Shown: positions 16,302-25,707 of the stretch, piece by piece
Layout: the number at the start of each line of letters is the position of its first letter
Position numbering within the stretch: the first letter of the stretch is position 1
The notes under the pieces: model-generated
Seen by the model: the letters and a program-made list of their open reading frames with translations, nothing else
Told to the model about the DNA's origin: nothing
Databases searched by the model: none
Position numbers and translations under genes: made by a program
Source of the DNA: Geojedonia sp051814705
GTDB lineage: Bacteria; Bacteroidota; Bacteroidia; Flavobacteriales; Flavobacteriaceae
Assembly: GCA_051814705.1 (NCBI GenBank)
Contig: JBPWQW010000004.1
Span: forward strand, 186,001 to 250,000
DNA: 64,000 nt
Reading direction: 5' to 3'

Positions 16302-18101
16302 ATGGCTAATATTAAAAACATTGCAATTATAGCACACGTCGATCATGGGAAAACAACCTTGGTTGATAAAATCATGTATCATTGCCAATTATTCCGTGAA
16401 AACGAACACAAAGGAGATTTAATTCTTGATAATAACGATTTGGAGCGTGAGCGAGGGATTACCATTACTTCCAAGAATGTTTCTGTAGTTTATAAAAACA
16501 CAAAAATAAATATTATTGATACTCCAGGTCACGCCGATTTTGGTGGCGAAGTGGAGCGCGTTCTAAATATGGCCGATGGTGTTTTACTGTTGGTCGATGC
16601 TTTTGAAGGCCCAATGCCACAGACTCGTTTTGTTCTGCAAAAAGCAATTGATTTAGGGTTAAAACCTTGTGTGGTTATTAATAAAGTAGATAAAGAAAAT
16701 TGTACACCTGAAGAAGTTCATGAGGCTGTTTTTGACCTGATGTTTGAATTGGGAGCAGAAGAATGGCAATTGGATTTCCCAACCATCTATGGTTCAGCTA
16801 AACAAAACTGGATGAGTGAGGATTGGAAACATCGTACTGAGAATATTGAACCCTTATTGGACATGGTTGTAAAACATATTCCTTCTCCCAAAATTGAAGA
16901 AGGTACTACACAAATGTTAATCACGTCATTAGATTATTCATCCTTTACTGGCCGTATTGCCATTGGACGTTTGCAACGTGGTGTTTTAAAGACGGGAATG
17001 AACATCTCTTTAGTTAAACGCGATGGAAAAATTATAAAATCTAAAGTCAAGGAACTTCATATTTTTGAAGGATTAGGACGTATTAAAGTAGACGAAGTTC
17101 AAGCTGGAGACATTTGCGCTTTGGTGGGTCTAGAAGGATTCGATATTGGAGATACTATTGCCGATTTTGAAAATCCACAAGGCCTAAAAACCATAGCCAT
17201 CGATGAGCCTACAATGAGTATGTTGTTCACTATAAATGATTCGCCATTTTTTGGCAAGGATGGAAAATATGTTACATCTCGCCATATTAAAGATCGATTG
17301 ACAAAAGAGCTTGAGAAAAATTTAGCACTTCGAATGCAAGAAACAAATAGTGCCGATAAATTTATGGTATTCGGTCGAGGAGTTTTGCATTTATCAGTTT
17401 TGATAGAGACCATGCGTCGTGAAGGTTATGAGCTTCAAATTGGTCAGCCTCAAGTTATTATTAAAGAGATTGACGGTGTAAAATGCGAACCTGTTGAAGA
17501 AATGACCATTGATTTGCCAGAAGAAGTTTCTGGAAAAGCTATTGAAATGGTTTCTTTAAGAAAAGGCGAAATGTTGAGTATGGAAGCCAAAGGGGGACGA
17601 ATGATCTGTAAATTTATAATTCCTTCAAGAGGTATTATAGGATTGCGTAATCAGCTATTAACAGCTACAGCAGGAGAGGCCATCATGGCACATCGTTTTA
17701 AGGAATATCAACCACTTAGAGGAGGTATACCAGAACGACAAAATGGAAGTTTGGTATCTTTGGAAAAAGGTCAAGCCATTCCATATTCTATCGATAAATT
17801 ACAGGATAGAGGCAAGTTTTTTGTAGATCCAGGAGAAGATATTTATGAAGGCCAAGTCATTGGAGAAAATTCTCGTGGTGACGATATCGTGATAAACGTA
17901 ACTAAAACCAAAAAGCTAAGTAATGTCCGTTCTTCAGGAGCCGATGACAAAGCACGTATAGTTCCAGCGATAAAATTTAGTTTGGAAGAGGCTTTGGAAT
18001 ATATCCAAAAAGATGAATATGTAGAGGTGACGCCCAACCATATTCGTTTGCGTAAAATTCTTTTAACAGAAGTAGAGCGTAAGCGATCGAAAGGAGTTTA
18101 A
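16302..18101 (+). CDS. typA: Ribosome-associated GTPase TypA/BipA
   Basis: This 599-residue translational GTPase is related to EF-G and acts in ribosome assembly and stress responses. The N-terminal G domain carries AHVDHGKTTL (G1), RERGITI (G2 region), DTPGHADFGGEV (G3) and NKVDKE (G4). The middle has the beta-barrel and EF-G-like domains, and the C-terminal region has the TypA-specific segments MICKFIIPSRGIIGLR and a basic end. Length and motif order match the family. It has its own promoter-like element upstream and a hairpin terminator just after. Confidence 0.97.
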   Translation: MANIKNIAIIAHVDHGKTTLVDKIMYHCQLFRENEHKGDLILDNNDLERERGITITSKNVSVVYKNTKINIIDTPGHADFGGEVERVLNMADGVLLLVDAFEGPMPQTRFVLQKAIDLGLKPCVVINKVDKENCTPEEVHEAVFDLMFELGAEEWQLDFPTIYGSAKQNWMSEDWKHRTENIEPLLDMVVKHIPSPKIEEGTTQMLITSLDYSSFTGRIAIGRLQRGVLKTGMNISLVKRDGKIIKSKVKELHIFEGLGRIKVDEVQAGDICALVGLEGFDIGDTIADFENPQGLKTIAIDEPTMSMLFTINDSPFFGKDGKYVTSRHIKDRLTKELEKNLALRMQETNSADKFMVFGRGVLHLSVLIETMRREGYELQIGQPQVIIKEIDGVKCEPVEEMTIDLPEEVSGKAIEMVSLRKGEMLSMEAKGGRMICKFIIPSRGIIGLRNQLLTATAGEAIMAHRFKEYQPLRGGIPERQNGSLVSLEKGQAIPYSIDKLQDRGKFFVDPGEDIYEGQVIGENSRGDDIVINVTKTKKLSNVRSSGADDKARIVPAIKFSLEEALEYIQKDEYVEVTPNHIRLRKILLTEVERKRSKGV

Positions 18102-18123
18102 TTCTATTTAAAATAATAATAAG

Positions 18124-18153
18124 GAGCCAGCTATTAATGTTGGCTCTTTTATT
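18124..18153 (+). terminator. Rho-independent terminator after typA
   Basis: The arms gagccagc and gttggctc (one G-T pair) enclose a short AT loop and are followed by a T-run (ctcttttatttt). It lies 22 bp beyond the typA stop. The 130 bp up to the polysaccharide locus beyond it contains no gene. Confidence 0.8.
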
Positions 18154-18267
18154 TTATATTCTATTTTGATATTTTCAAAATGTATTTCTTTCATATTTGA
18201 GCGATGTTCTTAAGCTCATTTAAAAATGTTAGGTAAAAAAAAATAATAGCTTTAGTTTTACGGTAAC

Positions 18268-18693
18268 ATAAAAAAAATAATTATTATTTCTGTAAATAAA
18301 TACGACCCAGAATACAAACCGCTTTGGGATTCTTTTATCTCTAAAGCTAAAAATGCCACATTTTTATTTTATAGAGATTTTATGGAATATCATCAAGATC
18401 GATTTGAAGATTTCTCTCTTATGGTGTTTAAAAAGGATAAGTTAATAGCTATTTTACCTGCCAATAAAATAAAAAATGGAGTCTATTCGCATCAAGGGTT
18501 GACCTTCAGTGGACTTATAAAATTTCTTAATCATCATCAAATTAAATCGCTTCGGATAAAACAAATTCCTTTAATTTATACTATTTTGTCAATAACAGAA
18601 ATGACGCATCAAATGGTTGTAAGTATCCCCATAAGCCCTGTCATGACAGATGAAGAAGTCTCTAAAGTCATTAATGTTATAAACCTTTATTAA
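18268..18693 (+). pseudogene. Chimeric remnant: sugar acetyltransferase N-terminus fused to DegT-aminotransferase tail
   Basis: The frame is open from 18256 but has no ATG until residue 39; the natural start would be an ATA codon at 18268 (reading KKIIIISVNKYDPEYKPLW). Up to about 18589 the protein resembles a GNAT/FemAB-type sugar acetyltransferase (FLFYRDFMEYHQDRF, KLIAILPANKI, YSHQGLTF), and the usual stretch between QGLTF and LIKFL seems to be missing, as if a second internal deletion. From about 18589 the residues TEMTHQMVVSIPISPVM and TDEEVSKVI match the C-terminal end of DegT/DnrJ/EryC1 aminotransferases. The two genes normally sit side by side in dTDP-sugar clusters, so this is probably a deletion scar. 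It is unlikely to encode a working enzyme. Confidence 0.75.
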
Positions 18694-19998
18694 TTGAAGA
18701 AGCTCATAAAATACATCAACGCAAATGTATTGCTTAAAGTTGTCCATCTTAATTCGGCTACAATTATCACTAAAATTATAGCCGGGATATTAACTTCCAA
18801 AGCGATTGCTATTTTTATTGGAGTTGAAGGCTTGGCATTAATAGGAAACATCAGAAATTTTTTCACTGCCCTACAATCGGTTGCTGTTTTAGGGTTTTAT
18901 AATGGATTGGTCAAATACATTGCCGAATTTAAGGATGATGCTCTAAAACTAAGTAAAACCTTATCAACAGCTTATTATTTAGGGTTCCTGTCAACTATTT
19001 TATTGTCATTTATCTGCTATTATAATGCTGATGCCATCAATAATTTTTTGTTCTCTCCAAATTATAACTATGTCTATATCATAAAAATATTAGCATTTGC
19101 CCTTCCATTTTATTCGCTGAACATGTTCAGTTTTTCGATTATGAATGGGTTTAAAAAGTACAGAATACTTATGGTCATCAACATTATTGGCCAAGCTTTG
19201 GGGCTTTTTGTCTCTTTAGTATTAATTTATCAAAATAAAATGGATGGTGCTTTAATTGCTGTGGTGATTGCGCCTTCATTGGCATTTCTAATTACTTTAG
19301 TTGGGATCATAAATAGAAGAAGTTTGGTGTATTCTATTAAAATATCCAATATTGATGTTGACATTTTAAAAAAACTGATTCCATTTACGGCCATGGCTTT
19401 GGTGGCAACATTGGCGATGCCAATAATTTATATTTTTATTCGAAATTACATCATTGATACCTCAGGGATGAAAGATGCTGGGTATTGGGAGGCCATGAAC
19501 AGAATTTCAGACTACTATTTAATGTTTGTTAGCTCTTTGATTACCTTGTATATTTTACCAAAATTTAGTGGCATTGAAAGTAAAAGAGAATTTAAAAACG
19601 AAATTATTAACCTCTATAAATCTGTGATTCCTGTATTTGCTTTGGGCTTATTTTTGATTTATCTATTGCGCCCATTTATTGTAAAGCTTGTGTTTTCAGA
19701 GGCATTTCAGCCTGTAGAAAACTTATTTGGGTGGCAACTTATGGGAGATTTTATTAAGATATTGTCCATGGTTATAGCCTATCAATTTATTGCCAAAAAG
19801 ATGTTTGCCCACTTTATTGTTATAGAATTGTTTTTGGTTATTATAATCTATTTTTCAAGTGTATATTTGGTGGATGTCTTTGGCGTAAAAGGTGCTGTAA
19901 TAGCACATTTTATAAGTTATGTTATGTATTTTGGGATTGTACTGTTACTATTCAATAGTGCTCTTTTTGGGGTGATTTCTAATGAAGAGAAGCGCTAG
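18694..19998 (+). CDS. Wzx-like oligosaccharide flippase, first copy
   Basis: This 434-residue polytopic protein has about 12 predicted membrane helices and the N-terminal pattern of the MOP superfamily flippases (IIAGILTSKAIAIFIGVEGLALIGNI). Such proteins move undecaprenyl-linked sugar units across the inner membrane. It starts at a TTG directly after the stop of the pseudogene (TAATTG), so translation may be coupled. Residues 260-320 (MKDAGYWEAMNRISDYY, LITLYILPKF) are close to the next gene. It is a paralogue of the gene at 20028 and lies in the polysaccharide locus. Confidence 0.85.
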   Translation: MKKLIKYINANVLLKVVHLNSATIITKIIAGILTSKAIAIFIGVEGLALIGNIRNFFTALQSVAVLGFYNGLVKYIAEFKDDALKLSKTLSTAYYLGFLSTILLSFICYYNADAINNFLFSPNYNYVYIIKILAFALPFYSLNMFSFSIMNGFKKYRILMVINIIGQALGLFVSLVLIYQNKMDGALIAVVIAPSLAFLITLVGIINRRSLVYSIKISNIDVDILKKLIPFTAMALVATLAMPIIYIFIRNYIIDTSGMKDAGYWEAMNRISDYYLMFVSSLITLYILPKFSGIESKREFKNEIINLYKSVIPVFALGLFLIYLLRPFIVKLVFSEAFQPVENLFGWQLMGDFIKILSMVIAYQFIAKKMFAHFIVIELFLVIIIYFSSVYLVDVFGVKGAVIAHFISYVMYFGIVLLLFNSALFGVISNEEKR

Positions 19999-20027
19999 AT
20001 ATTTATCTTGTAAAAAAAATATTCCAT

Positions 20028-21314
20028 ATGCGTCTAAGGGAGTTTATAAAAACCAATTTGTTGTTTAAGGTTACATCAACCAACTCACTGGTGGTTTTAA
20101 TCCGGATGCTTTTTTCTTTAGGTTCTCAAAAAGTATTAGCGATTTTTATAGGCGCTGAAGGGTTCGCTCTAGTAGGAAACTTTAGGAATGTTATTAATTT
20201 TCTAGAGCAATTTTCAATTTTGGGAACATTTAATGGTATTGTCAAGTATGTTTCTGAATATAGAGATAATAGGGGAGAGCTTTCTAAAATAAGTTCTACG
20301 GCTTTGGTTTTTACTTTAATAGCCTCATCCATTTCTTTTGTTGTATTATTTTTTGGTGCCAATCAACTTAATAACTTCATTTTTGGCACAACAAACAACT
20401 ATGGTTTTCTATTTAAAATTCTAGCTTTTATAATTCCATTTATGGGAATAAATGGAATTATAAATGGGTTTTTAAATGGCCATTCCGATTATAAAGTTTA
20501 CGCTAAGGCAAATGTTTTGGCGGTCATTTTAAGCACAATTCTACTGATTTGGCTTACAATTACAAATCAACTAATTGGGAGTTTAATAGCTATAAGTTTT
20601 GTGCCAATATTGCAATTTTTAGGCTTGTTTTTGTTTATTTATAAGAAATATAATGTCTACTTTAAAAACATTTCTTTCAGCCTGATTTATAAAAACAAGT
20701 TATTGTCTTATAGCATTATGTCATTGGTTGTTGTGCTACTAATTAACTGGGTAGATGTTATGGTTAGGAACCTTATTCAGGACACTATTGGAGGAAAGGA
20801 CGCGGGATATTGGACAGCTATGACTTCCATCTCAAAAACATATATGCAATTTTCTGCGACTTTATTCCCACTCTATATTTTACCTAAATATTCAAAAATG
20901 ACAAGCACACTTGAATTTAGAAAAGAAGTGCTAAATATTTATAAATTATTGGTTCCAGTTTTTGTTTTTGGAATGATATTGATTTTCTTCCTAAAAAGAA
21001 TAGTGATTCAAATTTTATATACCAATGAATTTTTAGAAATGGAAAGCTTGTTCAAATGGCAACTTTTAGGAGATTTAACAAAATTGGTAGCTTTGGTCAT
21101 CTCGTATAAATTTTTAGCTAAAAGACAGATAAGGTATTTTATTTTTACTGAAATATTATCAGTGCTTTTGTTTTACGGGCTCTCAAAATATTTTATAATA
21201 GGGTTTGGTACTGAAGGCATAGTAATAGCCAACTTTGTGAGGTACATTATTTATTTTATGATTGTTCTTTTTATCTTAAGAAATGATTTTGTTGGAAAAG
21301 AACGGGTTTTTTAA
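20028..21314 (+). CDS. Wzx-like oligosaccharide flippase, second copy
   Basis: This 428-residue protein with about 12 membrane helices is clearly paralogous to the preceding one: for example KVLAIFIGAEGFALVGNFRNV aligns with the first copy, and KDAGYWTAMTSISKTYM and FKWQLLGDLTKL match late segments. The order of motifs is the same. Two such genes side by side suggest tandem duplication with divergence, or two flippases for different units. The gap of 29 bp and same orientation suggest one operon. Confidence 0.83.
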   Translation: MRLREFIKTNLLFKVTSTNSLVVLIRMLFSLGSQKVLAIFIGAEGFALVGNFRNVINFLEQFSILGTFNGIVKYVSEYRDNRGELSKISSTALVFTLIASSISFVVLFFGANQLNNFIFGTTNNYGFLFKILAFIIPFMGINGIINGFLNGHSDYKVYAKANVLAVILSTILLIWLTITNQLIGSLIAISFVPILQFLGLFLFIYKKYNVYFKNISFSLIYKNKLLSYSIMSLVVVLLINWVDVMVRNLIQDTIGGKDAGYWTAMTSISKTYMQFSATLFPLYILPKYSKMTSTLEFRKEVLNIYKLLVPVFVFGMILIFFLKRIVIQILYTNEFLEMESLFKWQLLGDLTKLVALVISYKFLAKRQIRYFIFTEILSVLLFYGLSKYFIIGFGTEGIVIANFVRYIIYFMIVLFILRNDFVGKERVF

Positions 21315-21326
21315 TACCAATAGTAA

Positions 21327-22166
21327 ATGGAAGATCAGAGCTTAGAGTGTAAATTGAAATTTGAAATCCTCATTTCAACAATGGATAAAACCTCGTTATC
21401 GTTTCTTAACCCAATTTTTAGACACCATAAACAGGAAGATTTAAGCATTTTAATTATAAACCAGACTGAAGTTGGGAACGAACTACATTCTGATATTGAA
21501 AATATTAGAGTTATTAATTCTTTTGAGAGGGGTCTTTCTTTAAGTCGAAATTTAGCCATTCAAAATGCTAGAGGAGATATTTGCCTTATTGCTGATGATG
21601 ATATTGAATATCTTCCAAACTTTGAAAGCATTGTCAAAAGCGCTTTTAAAAAATTTAATAAGGCTACAGTTATAAGATTTAAAATAGACACTTTCACAGG
21701 TGAAACTTATAAAACCTATCCAATAAGGTCCACAAAATTATTCAAAAAGAGGGATATTAAAAATTCATCTTCAATTGAAATTGCATTAATCAGAACAGCC
21801 ATTGTTTCTAATAATATAACGTTCGATTCACTTTTTGGCTTGGGTAGTTATTTTCAATCAGGTGAGGAGTATCTGTTTTTAAAAGATGTTTTAAAAAAGA
21901 ATTTACATATTTATTTTGAAAACAAATCCATTGTAAAGCATAAGTTTACAAGGTCAACAAGTAATATGGCCAGTAATGCTTTTATAAAGGCTCAGGGGGC
22001 GATTTATTATAAGGATTATAAGCTATTAAGTTATATTGCCTTATTAAAGTTTATTATTTTTCTTTTGAGAAAACAAATGATTTTTTTAAGTGATTTTAAG
22101 AACAAATTTAAAATAGGGTTAGATGGAATATCATCTTATAAAAGATTGAAGCATGATAAATTATAA
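21327..22166 (+). CDS. Family 2 glycosyltransferase
   Basis: This 279-residue enzyme transfers a sugar from a nucleotide donor during polysaccharide assembly. The GT-A fold core shows ISTMDKTSLSFL at the start, GLSLSRNLAIQNARGD and the DxD metal site ADDDIEYLPNF (about residues 92-102). A Glu-rich GEEYLFLKDVL segment follows, typical of the acceptor/catalytic-base region. The C-terminal 70 residues contain a hydrophobic helix and a Lys-rich tail. It overlaps the next gene by 14 bp and follows the flippases by 12 bp, so all are likely in one operon. Confidence 0.85.
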   Translation: MEDQSLECKLKFEILISTMDKTSLSFLNPIFRHHKQEDLSILIINQTEVGNELHSDIENIRVINSFERGLSLSRNLAIQNARGDICLIADDDIEYLPNFESIVKSAFKKFNKATVIRFKIDTFTGETYKTYPIRSTKLFKKRDIKNSSSIEIALIRTAIVSNNITFDSLFGLGSYFQSGEEYLFLKDVLKKNLHIYFENKSIVKHKFTRSTSNMASNAFIKAQGAIYYKDYKLLSYIALLKFIIFLLRKQMIFLSDFKNKFKIGLDGISSYKRLKHDKL

Positions 22167-23769
22167 GGGCATAAGAAGATTACTATACATATTTCTGGTT
22201 CCAATTGTTTTGGCTTTTGCGTTTGAAGTTCTCACTATTGATATCCATATTAGTAGATTTTATAATTTCTTGGAAAATATTTTCTTCGCGATTATATTAG
22301 CAATTACAAGTCTGTTATTTAATAATTATAAAAAAAAATTTTACTTCTTACTTGTCAGTTTATTGCTCAATAATGTTTTTCTAGTTTTTGAGACCTTATA
22401 CTATTATTTATTTAAGGGTACTTTAAACGCATCTGTATTTTTTGTCATTTTTGAGACTAACTTTAATGAAACCAATGAGTTTTTAAGTCTTCATTTGGAT
22501 AGAAATATCCTGATTTTTGTTCTTATGATATGTGTTATAACTGCTTACAGTTTGATAAAGCTGAAGGCAATTATGAGTGTTAATTCAATTATAATTAAAA
22601 ATAAGCTCATTATAGTGGGTATGGTTGTGCTTATTAGTTCTTTTTTGAAGTTTTCAAAATTAATTATTTTCAATGTTCCATATTTATTAGTGAAAACACC
22701 AGTTTCATATATTCAGGAAATGAATAAATATAAAATTTATGGCAAGGAACATAAAATGGGTGAATTTACTAACATTGAGCATAATAACTTATCAAAAGGT
22801 AAAGAGTTATATGTAATTGTTGTAGGGGAATCGACAAATAAAAAACATTTTAATTTATATCATAACTATTACAGAGAGACCACACCTCAGTTAAATACTA
22901 TTAAAGATGATCTTTACGTATTCGATAATGTAATAAGTCCACACACATATTCTATTGGATCTTTAACAAAAGTTTTGACTCTTGGGAATTATGAGAATAA
23001 AGATAAGATTTATGGCGGTTCTATTATACAACTTTTTAATCAAGCCAATTTTAAGACTTATTGGATTTCTAACCAAAGACCAGTAGGGATGATGGATACT
23101 CAAATTACTAAAATTGGAATGGGTGCCTCAAAATCTGTTTTTTTAAACACTAATCACGCGAAAGAGACGACAGCTTTTGATATTGATTTAGTTAATTCTT
23201 TGAGTCAAATATTTGAAGAAGATGGAGATAAAAAAGTGATTTTTTTACATATGTTGGGAACACATTTAAATTATAAAAACAGATATCCAAAAAATGAAGC
23301 TTATTTTAAAGACATTCCAATTACAAATTTTAAAAATAAAAAAGCATACGAAATTATAAACTCTTATGATAATGCAATTAGGTATAATGATAAATTGCTT
23401 AAAAATATAATCGATATTACAGAACAGCAAAATGCAATTAGTTACGTTTTATATTTTTCAGATCATGGGCAAGAAGTATTTGATGAAATTGATTTTGCTG
23501 GACATACTATTGATGAGCAAATAACAAGGAACATGTACGAAATTCCAATGTTTTTGTGGCTATCAAAAAAATACAAAGCTATCAGCCCTAGGGATTTTAA
23601 CTTAAGCACAAAATATATGACAGATGATTTATTTCATTCCATAGCAGATATTAGTAATATAAAAAGTAATGAAACGGACTTTACTCGTAGTATTTTTAAT
23701 AAAAATTTTAAAGAGCGAAAAAGAATTATAAAGGATACTATAAATTATGATACTTATTTTAAAAAATAA
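22153..23769 (+). CDS. Phosphoethanolamine transferase-like membrane enzyme (EptA/sulfatase fold)
   Basis: This 538-residue protein has five N-terminal membrane helices (to about residue 175) and a soluble alkaline-phosphatase-superfamily domain. The domain opens with VIVVGESTNKKHFNLY, where Thr228 is the probable phosphate-accepting nucleophile, and continues with RETTPQL, FLHMLGTHLNY, YFSDHGQEV and GHTIDEQ, the metal-binding Asp/His set. Such enzymes move phosphoethanolamine (or another phospholipid head group) from lipid to lipid A, core or polysaccharide on the periplasmic side. Its position in a polysaccharide locus fits decoration of the surface glycan. The substrate cannot be set from the sequence. 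Confidence 0.85.
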   Translation: MINYKGIRRLLYIFLVPIVLAFAFEVLTIDIHISRFYNFLENIFFAIILAITSLLFNNYKKKFYFLLVSLLLNNVFLVFETLYYYLFKGTLNASVFFVIFETNFNETNEFLSLHLDRNILIFVLMICVITAYSLIKLKAIMSVNSIIIKNKLIIVGMVVLISSFLKFSKLIIFNVPYLLVKTPVSYIQEMNKYKIYGKEHKMGEFTNIEHNNLSKGKELYVIVVGESTNKKHFNLYHNYYRETTPQLNTIKDDLYVFDNVISPHTYSIGSLTKVLTLGNYENKDKIYGGSIIQLFNQANFKTYWISNQRPVGMMDTQITKIGMGASKSVFLNTNHAKETTAFDIDLVNSLSQIFEEDGDKKVIFLHMLGTHLNYKNRYPKNEAYFKDIPITNFKNKKAYEIINSYDNAIRYNDKLLKNIIDITEQQNAISYVLYFSDHGQEVFDEIDFAGHTIDEQITRNMYEIPMFLWLSKKYKAISPRDFNLSTKYMTDDLFHSIADISNIKSNETDFTRSIFNKNFKERKRIIKDTINYDTYFKK

Positions 23770-23771
23770 AA

Positions 23772-24713
23772 CTATCTAAAGGCCGATAAATAAACCTTAT
23801 TTTTTATCAAAAACACATGAAGCTGCTTCACTTTTTTTAGGATTGGGGCGGGTAATTTTATAATTATTCTTTGTTTTCTATTAAGGTTATTATTGTCAAT
23901 ATCTTTTATAATTTTCTCAAAGCTTTTACGATCTCCATTCATTTTTCTTTCAATTGCTATAGAAAATCGGTTGATGTCCATATATTTTTTAAAGCTTTTA
24001 TTCGCATTTTCCATTACTTTAAACTTTTCCAAAATTTTCAGGCGATCAATTCTTTTGTCAGATTGTGACAAATGATTGTCTAAACTTGAAATTATCCTTT
24101 TTACACTTATTTTAGAAGTGAATGCAACATTTTCTTCTAAGGCAATTCTAATCCATAATTCAGTGTCTTGTCCAGACCTTAATTCAGTATTAAAGTAATC
24201 GTATTTTTCTAAAATCGTTTTTGGAATTGCAACAGCTGAGGGCAAAGCAATACTATCTACAAGACTACTCACAAAGTAATCAGGCACAATTCCATTAAAG
24301 AAGCTATCTATTTCTATATATTTTCCCTTTACAATTGTTTTATCAAAATAAGATGTTTCATAGGCAGTACAATAAAGTCCACACCTAGGGGAACTTTCAA
24401 TCAGGCTTTTTAAGTTTTCCAAATGGTTTGCATACCAAATATCATCGGCATCTAACAGCGCTATTAAGTCACTTTTGGCATTTTGAATCCCCAAATTTCT
24501 AGCTGAGGAGACCCCTTCATTTTTTTTATTGATTACACGTATTCTTTTGTCTGTAAAAGTCGAAACAATATTCATACTTCCATCAGTAGAGCCATCATTG
24601 ACGATGACGACTTCAAAATTTTCTAATGTTTGACCAAACACAGAATCTAGGGTTGCTTTAATATGCGCTTCTTTATTGTAAACCGGTATAATGACAGAAA
24701 AATAAGGCTTCAT
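23772..24713 (-). CDS. Family 2 glycosyltransferase
   Basis: This 313-residue GT-A enzyme has the N-terminal hallmarks PYFSVIIPVYNKEAHIKATLDSV, VVIVNDGSTDGSM, GVSSARNLGIQNAKSD and the DxD motif LLDADDIWYANHL (about residues 91-103). The ED/GQDTELW motif near residue 180 marks the acceptor region. The C-terminal 100 residues are helical and lysine-rich. It runs opposite to the preceding genes and is 1 bp from the next minus-strand glycosyltransferase at 24715, so those two form a small operon. Confidence 0.9.
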   Translation of the reverse strand: MKPYFSVIIPVYNKEAHIKATLDSVFGQTLENFEVVIVNDGSTDGSMNIVSTFTDKRIRVINKKNEGVSSARNLGIQNAKSDLIALLDADDIWYANHLENLKSLIESSPRCGLYCTAYETSYFDKTIVKGKYIEIDSFFNGIVPDYFVSSLVDSIALPSAVAIPKTILEKYDYFNTELRSGQDTELWIRIALEENVAFTSKISVKRIISSLDNHLSQSDKRIDRLKILEKFKVMENANKSFKKYMDINRFSIAIERKMNGDRKSFEKIIKDIDNNNLNRKQRIIIKLPAPILKKVKQLHVFLIKNKVYLSAFR

Positions 24714-24714
24714 T

Positions 24715-25611
24715 TTATAATGGTTTTTTGGAACTCACATGACACAAATATAAAATTCGATACAGTTGTAATAGCGGTATGTATGGATGTTTTCCCAACA
24801 GTTGTTTTTTGAGTTGTGACCCAAAGACTTTATAAAAAAAACTAAATAAATGACCTAATTTAAACCGTTTTAAAGCTACAAACAACGCCAAGAGATTATT
24901 ATCGTCCTTCGTAATTTTATTTTGGTTATATAACATTAATAAAGTTCGGGCGGCCTCTTCTTTTTTGTTTAAGTAAGTCTTGCTTTTTTCGATACCTAAA
25001 TGAAAAACAGCATTGTCAATATGTTTTATAATGACTCGATCTCTTTTTAGCAACGAACTAAAATACGCGTCAAAACCATAGTCGCTTGAGACAATATTGG
25101 AATTGTATTTTAAGAACACCTGCTTGTCGATTAAAAAATTGGCAGAAGTAATAGTGTTGTATCGATTTTGATTTCGTTTTTTGGCATCTATTTGCTCGTG
25201 TGCTTTACCGTACGCCCATCTTAACACATACTCTGTTTTAGGTTTTTCTGGCCGATAAATAATGCCGCCAAAGATTGCTTGATATTCAGAATTAAAATAC
25301 TCTGAATATATAGAAATAAAATTTTGATGAACAGGTAGGGTATCAGCATCTAAAAACAGAAGCGTTTCGTAGGTGCTATTTTCAGCCAATTGCTGTCTGC
25401 TCAATTCTCGTCCTTTATTTGTTCTAGAAATTAATAACCTGGTATTGGAAAATGTATTGAGGGTTTTATTTGACTCGATAAAATGTTTGTCTGAACCATC
25501 TTCTAAACAAATAATTTCAAAAGGCAATTTACTTTGCAATAATTGCCTATGAATCGCTTTGACAAGTTCGAAAACAGGGTAATTATAAACAGGTATGAGG
25601 ACTGAAATCAT
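24715..25611 (-). CDS. Family 2 glycosyltransferase
   Basis: This 298-residue protein begins MISVLIPVYNYPVFELVKAI, has IICLEDGSD, the RELSRQQLAENS helix and the metal-site motif LLFLDADTLPVHQNF (about 89-103), and ends with a helical region. The family includes rhamnosyl- and galactosyl-type transferases; the donor is unknown. It is the upstream gene of the minus-strand pair with 23772-24713. It diverges from the oxygenase gene at 25708, with a 96 bp promoter gap between them. Confidence 0.9.
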   Translation of the reverse strand: MISVLIPVYNYPVFELVKAIHRQLLQSKLPFEIICLEDGSDKHFIESNKTLNTFSNTRLLISRTNKGRELSRQQLAENSTYETLLFLDADTLPVHQNFISIYSEYFNSEYQAIFGGIIYRPEKPKTEYVLRWAYGKAHEQIDAKKRNQNRYNTITSANFLIDKQVFLKYNSNIVSSDYGFDAYFSSLLKRDRVIIKHIDNAVFHLGIEKSKTYLNKKEEAARTLLMLYNQNKITKDDNNLLALFVALKRFKLGHLFSFFYKVFGSQLKKQLLGKHPYIPLLQLYRILYLCHVSSKKPL

Positions 25612-25707
25612 TTAAAAGAAATAAGGCTTAAAAGTACAGTTTTAAAATGTTTTAACTCATCCATTAGACCAAAAGGTTTAAATTGCGGTTGTAAAAAAAT
25701 ACTGAAT

